Below are positions 51,509-60,258 of a stretch of 64,000 nucleotides of DNA, one piece after another. The stretch is from NCBI RefSeq assembly GCF_026625845.1, contig NZ_CP113066.1:2480001-2544000 (forward strand). Reading direction: 5' to 3'. Position 1 is the stretch's first letter, and every line of letters starts with the position of its first letter. The translations under genes and the position numbers were made by a program. Source of the stretch: Agrococcus sp. SL85. Its GTDB lineage: Bacteria > Actinomycetota > Actinomycetes > Actinomycetales > Microbacteriaceae. The notes under the pieces were generated by a model. That model saw nothing but the letters and a program-made list of their open reading frames with translations. It had not been told where the DNA came from and did no database searches.

Positions 51509-54063
51509 GCGCCATGCCGGAGAAGCCCGCCCTCGAGGGGCTCGAGGAGAAGTGGGGCACCCGCTGGGAGGAGACCGGCACCTACCGGTTCGACGCCGCA
51601 GGGCGCACCCGCGACGAGATCTACTCGATCGACACCCCGCCGCCCACCGCCTCCGGCTCCCTCCACGTCGGCCACGTGTTCTCCTACACGCACACCGACG
51701 TCGTCGCGCGCTTCCAGCGCATGCGCGGCAAGCACGTCTTCTACCCGATGGGCTGGGACGACAACGGCCTCCCCACCGAGCGCCGCGTGCAGAACTACTA
51801 CGGCGTGCGCGTCGACCCGACGCTGCCCTACGACCCGGCCTTCACGCCCCCGCAGGAGGGCGGCGACGGCAAGAGCGCGAAGGCGGCCGACCAGCTGCCC
51901 ATCTCGCGCCGCAACTTCATCGAGCTCTGCGAGCGCCTCACCGAGGAGGACGAGGAGAAGTTCGAGCACCTGTGGCGCACGCTCGGCCTCTCGGTCGACT
52001 GGTCGCAGACCTACCGCACGATCTCGGACGACGCGCGCCGCACCTCGCAGCTCGCGTTCCTGCGCAACCTCGAGCGCGGCGAGGCCTACCAGGCCGATGC
52101 CCCCACGCTCTGGGACGTCACCTTCCGCACCGCCGTCGCCCAGGCGGAGCTCGAGGACCGCGAGCAGCCGGGCGCCTACAGCACCCTGCTCTTCTCGAGC
52201 CAGGACGGCGACCTGCGCATCGACACGACGCGCCCGGAGCTCCTGCCCTCATGCGTCGCCGTGGTCGCGCACCCCGACGACGAGCGCTACCGCCACCTGT
52301 TCGGCACGACCGTGACGACGCCGGTCTTCGGCGTCGAGGTGCCCTTCGTGGCGCACGAGCTCGCCCAGCCCGACAAGGGCACGGGCGTCGCGATGATCTG
52401 CACCTTCGGCGACGTCACCGACGTCACCTGGTGGCGCGAGCTCGACCTGCCGAACCGCTCGGTGATCGGCTTCGACGGCCGCTTCCAGGCGGAGGCCCCC
52501 GAGGCGCTCGCGAGCGAGGCCGCGCAGGCCGCCTACGCCGAGCTCGCCGGCAAGACGGTGTTCAGCGCCAAGAAGGCCATGCTCGAGCTCCTGGAGGCCG
52601 CCGGACGCCTCGTGGGCGAGCAGCGCGCCATCACGCACCCCGTGAAGTTCTTCGAGAAGGGCGACAAGCCGCTCGAGATCGTCTCGACCCGCCAGTGGTA
52701 CGTCCGCAACGGCGGCCGCGACCAGGCGCTCCGCGAGCGGCTCGTCGCGCTCGGCCGGCAGGTGGAGTGGCACCCCGAGCACATGCGCACGCGCTACGAG
52801 AACTGGGTGAACGGCCTCAACGGCGACTGGCTCATCTCACGCCAGCGCTTCTTCGGCGTGCCGATCCCCGTCTGGTACGCGCTCGACGAGGAGGGCCTGC
52901 CCGACCACTCCCGCGTGCTGCTGCCGCGCCACGAGCAGCTGCCGCTCGACCCCTCGAGCGACGTGCCCGACGGCTACGACGAGTCGCAGCGCGGCGCGCC
53001 GGGCGGCTTCGCGGGCGAGGTCGACGTCATGGACACCTGGGCGACCTCGTCGCTCACCCCGCAGCTGGCGGGCCGGTGGGCCGACGGCCAGGACCTGTGG
53101 TCGCTGCTGACGCCCTTCGACCTGCGCCCCCAGGGCCAGGACATCATCCGCACCTGGCTCTTCTCGACGATGCTGCGCTCGGCCTTCGAGGACGACCGCG
53201 CGCCGTGGGCGCACGCGGGCATCTCGGGCTGGATCCTCGACCCCGACCGCAAGAAGATGTCGAAGTCGAAGGGCAACGTCGTCACGCCGCAGGGCATGCT
53301 CGACGAGCACGGCTCGGACGGCGTGCGGTACTGGGCGGCCTCCTCGCGCCTCGGCGTCGATGCCACGCTCGACCCGCAGAACCCGAAGATGATCAAGATC
53401 GGGCGCCGCCTCGCGATGAAGGTGCTGAACGCAGCCCGCTTCGTGCTCTCGATGGAGGGCGCGCCGGGCGCGGTCACGCAGCGGCTCGACCAGGAGATGC
53501 TCGCCGAGCTCGCCGACGTCGTGCGCGTCGCGACCCGCTCCTTCGAGGCCTACGACCACGCGAAGGCGCTCGAGGCCACCGAGAGCTTCTTCTGGACCTT
53601 CTGCGACGACTACCTCGAGCTCGTCAAGGAGCGCGCCTACTCGGGCGAGCCCGAGGCGCGCGGCTCTGCGATCGCGGCGCTCCGCACGGCGATCGACGTG
53701 CAGCTGCGCCTGCTCGCGCCCTTCCTGCCGTTCGCCACGGAGGAGGTGTGGTCGTGGTCGCACGAGGGCTCGATCCACGTGGCTCCGTGGCCGACGGCCG
53801 ACGAGCTGGGCGCCGAGCACGGCGCCACGGGCATGCTCGGCGCGGTGGGCCAGGCGCTCATCGGCATCCGCCGCGCGAAGACCGACGCGAAGGCGAGCCA
53901 GAAGACGCCCGTGGCATCCGCGGTCGTCGGCGTGCCCGCGGCGCTCCGCGAGCACCTCGAGGCCGCCTCCGACGACCTGCGCGCCGTCGGCCGCATCGCG
54001 AGCCTCCGCATCGAGGAGGCCGACGAGCTCGTGGTCCGCGACATCGTGCTCGCGGAGGCCTGA
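51505..54063 (+). CDS. valS: Valyl-tRNA synthetase
   Basis: The 852-residue class I synthetase has IDTPPPTASGSLHVGHVFSY (HIGH motif HVGH near residue 55), a CP1 editing domain with IDTTRPELLPSCVAVVAHPDD, and KKMSKSKGNVVTPQGMLDEH with an intact KMSKS. The anticodon-binding domain ends near residue 800 (GSIHVAPWPTADEL); the tail is shorter than the coiled-coil of E. coli ValS, as in this actinobacterial ValS type. The start is ATG 51505 with CAGGGAG upstream. The following small gene overlaps its stop (TGATG). Confidence 0.95.
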   Translation: MSAMPEKPALEGLEEKWGTRWEETGTYRFDAAGRTRDEIYSIDTPPPTASGSLHVGHVFSYTHTDVVARFQRMRGKHVFYPMGWDDNGLPTERRVQNYYGVRVDPTLPYDPAFTPPQEGGDGKSAKAADQLPISRRNFIELCERLTEEDEEKFEHLWRTLGLSVDWSQTYRTISDDARRTSQLAFLRNLERGEAYQADAPTLWDVTFRTAVAQAELEDREQPGAYSTLLFSSQDGDLRIDTTRPELLPSCVAVVAHPDDERYRHLFGTTVTTPVFGVEVPFVAHELAQPDKGTGVAMICTFGDVTDVTWWRELDLPNRSVIGFDGRFQAEAPEALASEAAQAAYAELAGKTVFSAKKAMLELLEAAGRLVGEQRAITHPVKFFEKGDKPLEIVSTRQWYVRNGGRDQALRERLVALGRQVEWHPEHMRTRYENWVNGLNGDWLISRQRFFGVPIPVWYALDEEGLPDHSRVLLPRHEQLPLDPSSDVPDGYDESQRGAPGGFAGEVDVMDTWATSSLTPQLAGRWADGQDLWSLLTPFDLRPQGQDIIRTWLFSTMLRSAFEDDRAPWAHAGISGWILDPDRKKMSKSKGNVVTPQGMLDEHGSDGVRYWAASSRLGVDATLDPQNPKMIKIGRRLAMKVLNAARFVLSMEGAPGAVTQRLDQEMLAELADVVRVATRSFEAYDHAKALEATESFFWTFCDDYLELVKERAYSGEPEARGSAIAALRTAIDVQLRLLAPFLPFATEEVWSWSHEGSIHVAPWPTADELGAEHGATGMLGAVGQALIGIRRAKTDAKASQKTPVASAVVGVPAALREHLEAASDDLRAVGRIASLRIEEADELVVRDIVLAEA

Positions 54064-54293
54064 TGCGGATCGGCACGCGCTGGCCCGTCGGCGGCGAGGC
54101 GCCCGCCTCGCTGCCGGTGGACATGCGGGCCGCCGTCGACGACGAGGAGCGCACGCTCGTCGAGCTCGGCGCCGACACCTCGGCGTGGCGCTGGACGCTC
54201 ACGTGGCTCGAGGGGCTCCCGGTGGTCGAGCTCGACGACGGCACGACTATCCGGCTCGACGGCGACGACGTCGTCGTCACGCGCGAGGGCTGA
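54063..54293 (+). CDS. Small hypothetical protein coupled to valS, 76 aa
   Basis: The acidic 76-residue protein reads MRIGTRWPVGGEAPASLP then WRWTLTWLEGLPVVELDDG; it is soluble, with no membrane helix, and probably a small beta domain. I do not recognise the family. Its ATG overlaps the valS TGA, so it is made with ValRS, and a terminator follows it. Confidence 0.65.
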   Translation: MRIGTRWPVGGEAPASLPVDMRAAVDDEERTLVELGADTSAWRWTLTWLEGLPVVELDDGTTIRLDGDDVVVTREG

Positions 54294-54307
54294 GCCCGGA
54301 CGACATG

Positions 54308-54336
54308 AGGCCCCCAGGCGCGATGCCTGGGGGCCT
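54308..54336. terminator. Terminator after the valS operon
   Basis: AGGCCCCCAGGC (54308-54319) and its perfect complement (54325-54336) form a 12-bp stem with a 5-nt loop, between the valS unit and the convergent microprotein/ArsR unit. Confidence 0.8.
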
Positions 54337-54410
54337 GCCTCCTTGCACAGAGGGGTCTGGGGGTCTCGTGACGGGTGCGGCTGCGCCGCGCCCTCCTCGA
54401 GCGACGAGCG

Positions 54411-54503
54411 TCAGCGCATCGAGCGCATGAGCAGCTGCGCCTCGGCGTACGTGTCGCGCACGACGGCGATGGGCATGGTCACGGGGTGCTCGGTCTTCGG
54501 CAT
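54411..54503 (-). CDS. 30-aa microprotein downstream of the ArsR-type regulator
   Basis: A short open frame beginning MPKTEHPVTMPIAVV and ending in LLMRSMR has a strong AGGAGG 5 nt before its ATG, better than most genes in the window. It lies 46 nt after the regulator stop on the same strand and before a terminator, so it fits as the second gene of that transcript. The sequence is an amphipathic helix-like stretch with a Met-rich C-terminus. No family is recognised; it could be a regulatory or metal-related microprotein, or a chance ORF. Confidence 0.45.
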   Translation of the reverse strand: MPKTEHPVTMPIAVVRDTYAEAQLLMRSMR

Positions 54504-54549
54504 GGGGTCCTCCTGGGTCGTGCCGGCGGGGCCGGCGGTCTGCGCCCGA

Positions 54550-55167
54550 TCAGTCGATCGGGAAGGCGTGGAACTGGATCTGGATGCGGTGGGCGGTGGC
54601 GCCCTCCGCGGCGGGCGCCGCCTCCGCCTCGGCGAGCCGCTCGCGGATGAGCGCCTCGACGTCGCGGGTCAGGGTCCGCAGCTGCGCGGGGGTCAGGGAT
54701 GCCGAGCGGGACGAGACGCGCGCCGCGTCGAGCGTGGGCTCGTCGTAGCGGTCCTCGCCGCCGACCACGAAGGCCGTGAGGAGCGCGCTGTCGTGCGCCG
54801 TCCACGCGCCGAGCACCGTCGCCGATGCCGCGCGGCCCTCGGGAGCCTCGGCGAGCTCCTTCGTCCACACCTCGACCTCGTCGATCGAGCGGCGCCACCA
54901 GCGCTCCCGCGCGGTGCCGCGGTCGACGTCCTCGGCGATGTAGCCCTTCGCCTCCAGCTGCCGCAGGTGGTAGCTGGTGGATCCCGTCGACTCCCCCAGC
55001 GCCGCCGCGAGCGAGGACGCGGTCTGCGGCCCACGGGTCGTGAGCACGTGCAGGATCCGCACCCGCAGCGGGTGCGCGAGGGCCTTGAGTGATTCGAGGT
55101 CGACGCTCGTCGGGAGCGGACCTGTGCTGGCCGCGCCGTCGGAGACGTCGACGGCGGCGTCGAGCAT
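54550..55167 (-). CDS. ArsR-type winged-helix regulator with extended C-terminal domain
   Basis: The 205-residue protein has an ArsR-like HTH: LESLKALAHPLRVRILHVLTT, RGPQTASSLAAALGESTGSTSYHLRQLEAKGYI, and a wing EDVDRGTARERWW, then a helical C-terminal domain typical of HTH_20 proteins. No metal-binding Cys cluster is present, so it is not a classic metal sensor. TATGCT is 6 nt before the ATG with a TTGCAA -35 at 18-nt spacing. That promoter is covered by two direct repeats, suggesting autoregulation. Confidence 0.82.
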   Translation of the reverse strand: MLDAAVDVSDGAASTGPLPTSVDLESLKALAHPLRVRILHVLTTRGPQTASSLAAALGESTGSTSYHLRQLEAKGYIAEDVDRGTARERWWRRSIDEVEVWTKELAEAPEGRAASATVLGAWTAHDSALLTAFVVGGEDRYDEPTLDAARVSSRSASLTPAQLRTLTRDVEALIRERLAEAEAAPAAEGATAHRIQIQFHAFPID

Positions 55168-55173
55168 GCGTCC

Positions 55174-55205
55174 AGCATACTCTTTGCAAAGATCCCTTTG
55201 CAAGG
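55174..55205 (-). promoter_or_regulatory. ArsR-type gene promoter overlapped by direct repeats
   Basis: Minus-strand -35 TTGCAA (55198-55203) and -10 TATGCT (55174-55179) have an 18-nt spacer. Two copies of CTTTGCAA(A/G)G (55182-55191 and 55196-55205) repeat with a 14-bp period across the -35 and spacer. A repressor bound here would block polymerase; the ArsR-type product is the obvious candidate. Confidence 0.6.
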
Positions 55206-55259
55206 CTTCTGCGCGTCGGAGACGGACCCCTCGCTGCGGCGTCGCGGCGAGGAGGCGGC

Positions 55260-56054
55260 TCAGCCGCGCGCGAGGATCCAGCCGTGCAGCATCGCCATCC
55301 AGCCGTCCTCGTCGTCGCGCCACGCGGCCCACGCGTCCGAGATCGCCTGGCGCTCGGCCGCGTCGGCGAGCCCGTGGCGCTCGGTGCCGTCGACGAAGGC
55401 CGAGCGCAGCGCGCGCTCCACCCACTGCCCGCCCCAGAACGCGCGGCCTGCCGCCGACTCGAAGCACCAGGTCTCGACGTCGGACTCGACGCTCGCGAAG
55501 CCCGCGGCGCGCGCCCACGCCTTCAGCCTCGCCCCGGCGTCGCCGTCGCCGCCGTTCGCCGCCTGCAGCGCCACCATGATCGAGCGCCAGCGCGCGAGCG
55601 GCGGCGTGAGCGGATGGATGGTCGTCGCCGAGTAGACGACGTCGCGCGCCGCGACGAGGTCGCCGATCCCGCGCCAGGCCGCGAGCGCCGCGACCGGGTC
55701 GCCCAGGTGCTGCAGCACCTGGTGCGCGTGCACGACGTCCCACCGCTCCCCCGGCGTCGGCGCGTACGCGTCGCCCACGCGGAACGACACGTTCCCGACG
55801 CCCGCGTGCGCCGCGGCGGCACGCGCCGCCTCCACCACCTCGGCGCTCGCGTCGATGCCGACGACGACGCCTGCGTCGCCGACGCGCCGCGCGAGGTCGA
55901 TCGTGATCGAGCCGGGGCCGCAGCCGACGTCGAGGATCCGCATGCCCGGCGACAGGAGCGGCGAGAGGTAGGCGGCCGAGTTCGCGACGGTGCGGGCCGC
56001 ATGCGCGGCGACGACGCTCGCGTGGTGGCCGTGGGAGTAGGTGGCCCCGGTCAT
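55260..56054 (-). CDS. Class I SAM-dependent methyltransferase (UbiE-like)
   Basis: The 264-residue protein has the SAM motifs MRILDVGCGPGSITIDLARRVG (near residue 40), VVVGIDASAEVVEAAR and WDVVHAHQVLQHLGDPVAAL, like menaquinone- or sterol-type small-molecule methyltransferases. It starts MTGATYSHGHHASVVAAHAARTVANSAAYL, a His-rich cap seen in many such enzymes. TAGACT is exactly 6 nt before the ATG and there is no Shine-Dalgarno. The substrate is unknown; it is divergent from the M3 peptidase. Confidence 0.85.
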   Translation of the reverse strand: MTGATYSHGHHASVVAAHAARTVANSAAYLSPLLSPGMRILDVGCGPGSITIDLARRVGDAGVVVGIDASAEVVEAARAAAAHAGVGNVSFRVGDAYAPTPGERWDVVHAHQVLQHLGDPVAALAAWRGIGDLVAARDVVYSATTIHPLTPPLARWRSIMVALQAANGGDGDAGARLKAWARAAGFASVESDVETWCFESAAGRAFWGGQWVERALRSAFVDGTERHGLADAAERQAISDAWAAWRDDEDGWMAMLHGWILARG

Positions 56055-56139
56055 GCGCGCAGTCTACGGCGGCGCGCGGTGCGCTCCCCGCGCGCCCTCG
56101 CGCCCAGGTGCGCCTCGGGCCGCGGCCTAGGGTGGTGCC

Positions 56140-58179
56140 ATGACCAACCCCTTCCTCGCGCCGAGCGCGCTCCCGTACCAGCTCCCGCCCTTCGCCGACA
56201 TCCGCGACGAGCACTACGAGGAGGCCCTCGAGGCCGGCTTCGCGGAGCAGGCCGAGGAGCTGCGCGCCATCGTCGAGCAGGAGGCAGCGCCGACGTTCGA
56301 GAACACGATCGAGCCGCTCGAGCGCAGCGGGCAGACGCTCTCGCGCGTCGCGCACGTCTTCTTCAGCATGACCTCCACCGACTCGACGCCCTTCCTCGAG
56401 GAGCTCGAGGAGCGCTACGCGCCGCGGTTCGCCGCGCACGAGGACTCGATCGTGCTCGACCCGCGGCTCTACGCGCGCGTCGCCGCGCTCCACGGCGCGC
56501 CCGAGGCCGCCTGGACCGACGAGCAGCGCTACCTCGTCGAGCGCCGGCACACCGAGATGACGGTCGCCGGCGCGGGCCTCGACGACGAGGCGCGCGAGCG
56601 GCTGAAGGCGCTCAACCAGCAGATCGCCACCCTCACGACCCGCTTCGACAAGCAGCTGCAGGCCGACACCAACGACCTCGCGGTCGTCGTCGACGACGTC
56701 GCCGAGCTCGACGGCCTCTCGGCGGGCGAGGTCGCGGCGGCCGAGCAGGCCGCCGCCGACCGCGGGCTCGAGGGCAAGCACCTCGTCACGCTGCCGCTGT
56801 TCTCGGGCCACCCGTGGCTCGCCTCGCTCACGAACCGCGACCTCCGCCGACGCATCATGGAGGCATCGCTCGCGCGCGGCACGCGCGGCAACGCGCACGA
56901 CAACCGCGCGACGGTGCTCGAGCTCACGGCGCTGCGCGCCGAGCGCGCCGCGCTGCTCGGCTTCGCCACCCACGCGCACGCGATCACCGCCGATGAGACG
57001 GCCGGCGACCCCGAGCGCGTCATGGCGATGCTCACGCGCCTCGCGAAGCCCGCGGCGGCGAACGCTGCAGCGGAGGCCGCGGCGCTCCAGGCGCAGATCG
57101 ACGCCGCGGGCGGCGGCTACGAGCTCGCCGCGTGGGACTGGGACTACTGGACCGAGAAGGAGCGCACCGCGCGCTACGACGTCGACACGGCGGCCCTCCG
57201 CCCCTACTTCGAGGCCGAGCGCGTGCTGCAGGACGGCGTCTTCCACGCCGCCACGCAGGTCTACGGCATCACCTTCGCCGAGCGCACGGACCTCGTCGGC
57301 TACCACCCGGACGTGCGCGTGTTCGAGGTGCGCGACGAGGACGGCTCGGAGGTGGGGCTCTACCTGCTCGACCTCTACACGCGCGACTCGAAGCGCGGCG
57401 GCGCGTGGATGAACCCGCTCATCCAGCAGAACCGCCTGCTCGGCCACCCCACGGTCGTCATGAACAACCTCAACGTGCCGAAGCCGCCCGCGGGTACCCC
57501 GACGCTGCTGACGTTCGACGAGACGAACACGCTGTTCCACGAGTTCGGCCACGCGCTCCACGGCCTGTTCGCGCAGGTGACGTACCCCTCGCTCGGCGGC
57601 ACGAACGTGTTCCGCGACTTCGTCGAGTTCCCGAGCCAGGTGAACGAGATGTGGATGCTGTGGCCCGGCATCGTCGAGCACTACGCGCGCCACATCGAGA
57701 CGGGCGAGCCGCTGCCCGCCGACGTCATCGAGCGCCTCCAGGCCTCCGAGTCGTTCAACCAGGGCCACGACACGAGCGAGTACCTCGCCGCGGCGCTGCT
57801 CGACCAGGCCTGGCACGCGCGCACGGCGGGCGACGAGGTCGCCGACGTCGCCGCCTTCGAGCGCGAGGCGCTCGAGCGCGTGGGCCTGCTGCTCGAGACG
57901 GTGCCGACGCGCTACTCGACGGGCTACTTCCAGCACGTCTTCTCGGGCGGCTACTCCGCCGGCTACTACTCCTACATCTGGTCGGAGGTCATGGACGCCG
58001 ACACGGTCGAGTGGTTCAAGCAGCAGCCCTCGATCCGCGAGGCGGGCCAGCGCTTCCGGGAGCGCCTGCTCGGGGTCGGCGGCTCGAAGGACCCGCTGGC
58101 GGCGTACCGCGACTTCCGCGGCCAGGACGCCGAGCTCCAGCCGCTGCTCGAGCGCCGCGGCCTCGCCGACGCACGGTAG
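56140..58179 (+). CDS. M3-family oligopeptidase (Dcp/OpdA-like)
   Basis: This 679-residue cytosolic zinc peptidase cleaves short peptides. The zinc site is LTFDETNTLFHEFGHALHGLF (HEFGH at residues 467-471, third ligand Glu in the following FRDFVEFPSQVNEM). The C-terminal Tyr/Gly-rich FSGGYSAGYYSYIWSEVMDAD is the conserved substrate cleft of dipeptidyl carboxypeptidases. There is no signal peptide. TAGGGT is 6 nt before the ATG without a Shine-Dalgarno, a leaderless layout mirroring its divergent neighbour. Confidence 0.9.
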   Translation: MTNPFLAPSALPYQLPPFADIRDEHYEEALEAGFAEQAEELRAIVEQEAAPTFENTIEPLERSGQTLSRVAHVFFSMTSTDSTPFLEELEERYAPRFAAHEDSIVLDPRLYARVAALHGAPEAAWTDEQRYLVERRHTEMTVAGAGLDDEARERLKALNQQIATLTTRFDKQLQADTNDLAVVVDDVAELDGLSAGEVAAAEQAAADRGLEGKHLVTLPLFSGHPWLASLTNRDLRRRIMEASLARGTRGNAHDNRATVLELTALRAERAALLGFATHAHAITADETAGDPERVMAMLTRLAKPAAANAAAEAAALQAQIDAAGGGYELAAWDWDYWTEKERTARYDVDTAALRPYFEAERVLQDGVFHAATQVYGITFAERTDLVGYHPDVRVFEVRDEDGSEVGLYLLDLYTRDSKRGGAWMNPLIQQNRLLGHPTVVMNNLNVPKPPAGTPTLLTFDETNTLFHEFGHALHGLFAQVTYPSLGGTNVFRDFVEFPSQVNEMWMLWPGIVEHYARHIETGEPLPADVIERLQASESFNQGHDTSEYLAAALLDQAWHARTAGDEVADVAAFEREALERVGLLLETVPTRYSTGYFQHVFSGGYSAGYYSYIWSEVMDADTVEWFKQQPSIREAGQRFRERLLGVGGSKDPLAAYRDFRGQDAELQPLLERRGLADAR

Positions 58180-58191
58180 GCGACGGTCGTT

Positions 58192-58224
58192 CGAGGGCCC
58201 CGGGGCGCTGCCCCGGGGCCCTCG
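58192..58224. terminator. Bidirectional terminator between M3 peptidase and siderophore permease
   Basis: A 15-bp perfect stem (CGAGGGCCCCGGGGC and its complement) with a 3-nt loop lies between the two convergent genes and ends 3 nt before the permease stop. Confidence 0.8.
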
Positions 58225-58227
58225 TCG

Positions 58228-60258
58228 TCAGCGGGCGCGGCCCGCCTGCCGCACGAGCCAGATGAAGTACGGGATGCCGACGAGCGCCGTCATGATGCCC
58301 GCGGGCAGCTGTGCCGGCGCGATGAGCGTGCGGCCCAGCGTGTCGGCGAGCAGCGTGAGCGTGCCGCCGAGCATCGCGGCGAGCGGCAGCAGCACCCGGT
58401 GCCGCGCGCCGACGATCGCGCGCGCCGCGTGCGGCGCGACGAGCCCCACGAAGGCGACCACGCCGATCGCGGCGACCGCGGTCGAGGTCAGCACGATCGC
58501 CAGCACGAGCGTCACCGCCTGCACCGGCTGCAGCCGGACCCCGAGCAGCCGCGGCGTCGACTCGTCGAGCTGCACGAGGTCGAGGTCGCGGTGCATCCAG
58601 ACGAGCATCACGATCGCGACCGCGATGGCGATCGCGACCGGGATCGTGTCGTCGAGGTTCCGCCCGTAGGTGGAGCCCGCGAGCCACACGATCGCCTTCG
58701 CGCCGTTCCAGGGGTCAGTGACGACGATGAGCAGGCTCGTGATCGCGGCGGTCGCGGCCGAGAGCGCGAGGCCCGTGAGCACGAGCCGCAGCGTGCCGAG
58801 CCGGCGCACCCCGACGAGCAGGAGCACGGCGGCGCCGACGACCGCGCCGCCGAGCAGCGCGCCCGAGGCGATCGCCCAGGAGCCCGCCGCGCTCGCGATC
58901 GTGATGACGCTCACGGCGCCGACGCCCGCGCCGCCCGCGACGCCGAGCAGGTACGGCTCGGCGAGCGCGTTGCGCGCCACCGCCTGCACGAGCGCGCCCG
59001 CGAGCGCGAGCGCGATGCCCGCGAGCACGGCCGCGACCACCCGGGGCGTCCGGGTGTCGAGCGTCACCCGCACCGCATCGCCCGCCCGGCCCGCGAGCCA
59101 GTTGGCGACGTCGCCGAGCAGCAGCATCCGGTCGCCCAGCAGCACCGCCCCGATCGTGAGCGCCACGAGCACGACCGCCGCGATGGCGATCGGCGGCCAG
59201 CTGCGGCGCGCGAGCGTGCGCTCCCCGAGCACCGTCATGGTCTCGGTCTCGTCCGCGCCCGCGAGCGTGCGGGCGAGGACGACGATGCAGGCCGCGCCGA
59301 TGAGGCTCGTGACGACGCCGGTCGGCACGTCGAGCGCGCCGATGCCGCCGAGCACCGCGCGCAGCAGCACGTCGGAGCCGACGACGAGCACGGCGCCCGT
59401 GAGCGCTGCGAGCGGGATCGCCGCGACGTGCCGCGTCGTGCCCCGCATGCGCGCGGTGATGAGCCGCACGACGATGGGTGCGGCGAGGCCCACGAAGCCG
59501 ATCGGGCCGGCGATCGCGACCGCCGAGGCCGCGAGGGCGACGGAGGCGACGAGCGTGCCGACCCGGAGCCTGCCGACGGCGACGCCGAGCGCGGTCGCGG
59601 TGTCCTCGCCGAGCGCGAGCACGTCGAGCCTGCGGCCGAGCAGCAGCAGCGCCACGAGGCCGAGCAGCACGATCGGCGCGACCTGCGCGACCGTCTGCAT
59701 GCCGTTCTGCGAGAGGCGTCCCACGCCCCACGCGAAGAGGCCGGAGGTCTCCTCCTGGTTGAGGATGATCGTGACAGTGACGACCGACTGCAGCGCGAGC
59801 GCGAGCGCCGTGCCGACGAGCACCATCTGCGTCGTCGAGCCGCGGCCGCGTCCGATCGCGACGACGACGAGCGCGGCCGCGAGGCCGCCGACGAACGCGA
59901 GGCCCGCGCCGCCGATGCCGGGCAGCGAGATGCCGAGCACGGCCGCGAGCGCGACCGCGAGGCCCGCGCCGCCGTTCACCGCGAGCGTGTCGGGCGAGGC
60001 GAGCGGGTTGCCCGTCAGGGTCTGCATCGCGTAGCCGGCCGCGCCGAGCGCGAGCCCGACCACGAGGGCCGCGGCGATGCGCGGCAGCCGCGAGTCGAGG
60101 ATGATCGCCTCGTCGCCGCCGTGCCCGCCGAGCCAGGCGAGCAGCTCCTGCACCCCGAGCTGCGTCGTGCCCTGCGTGACGTGCCACGCCGAGAGCCCGA
60201 CCAGCACGACGAGGAGGGCCGCGCCGAGCGCGAGCCCTCCCTGTCGCACCGAGGTCAC
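58228..60258 (-). CDS. Fused double FecCD-type iron-siderophore permease (FhuB-like)
   Basis: The 676-residue protein is two FecCD permease modules in one chain, about residues 1-330 and 345-676, together about 20 helices. Both halves keep the family motifs, ALGAAGYAMQTLTGNPLASPDTL and LALAGALVQAVARNALAEPYLLG, and the ATPase-coupling GLAAPIVVRLITA and GLVAPHAARAIVG. The arrangement matches FhuB rather than separate FecC/FecD. The start is GTG 60258, coupled by GTGA to the binding-protein stop. It moves ferric siderophore with the ATPase and lipoprotein next to it. Confidence 0.9.
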   Translation of the reverse strand: MTSVRQGGLALGAALLVVLVGLSAWHVTQGTTQLGVQELLAWLGGHGGDEAIILDSRLPRIAAALVVGLALGAAGYAMQTLTGNPLASPDTLAVNGGAGLAVALAAVLGISLPGIGGAGLAFVGGLAAALVVVAIGRGRGSTTQMVLVGTALALALQSVVTVTIILNQEETSGLFAWGVGRLSQNGMQTVAQVAPIVLLGLVALLLLGRRLDVLALGEDTATALGVAVGRLRVGTLVASVALAASAVAIAGPIGFVGLAAPIVVRLITARMRGTTRHVAAIPLAALTGAVLVVGSDVLLRAVLGGIGALDVPTGVVTSLIGAACIVVLARTLAGADETETMTVLGERTLARRSWPPIAIAAVVLVALTIGAVLLGDRMLLLGDVANWLAGRAGDAVRVTLDTRTPRVVAAVLAGIALALAGALVQAVARNALAEPYLLGVAGGAGVGAVSVITIASAAGSWAIASGALLGGAVVGAAVLLLVGVRRLGTLRLVLTGLALSAATAAITSLLIVVTDPWNGAKAIVWLAGSTYGRNLDDTIPVAIAIAVAIVMLVWMHRDLDLVQLDESTPRLLGVRLQPVQAVTLVLAIVLTSTAVAAIGVVAFVGLVAPHAARAIVGARHRVLLPLAAMLGGTLTLLADTLGRTLIAPAQLPAGIMTALVGIPYFIWLVRQAGRAR

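Noticed and set aside
54550..57936. A 1128-codon minus-strand open frame and similar long antisense frames (for example 34671-37355 and 58399-60444)
   Set aside because: High GC removes stops from antisense frames. Their products are His/Arg/Asp-rich without domains, while conserved genes lie on the other strand. Only the last 205 codons of the 54550-57936 frame are real.
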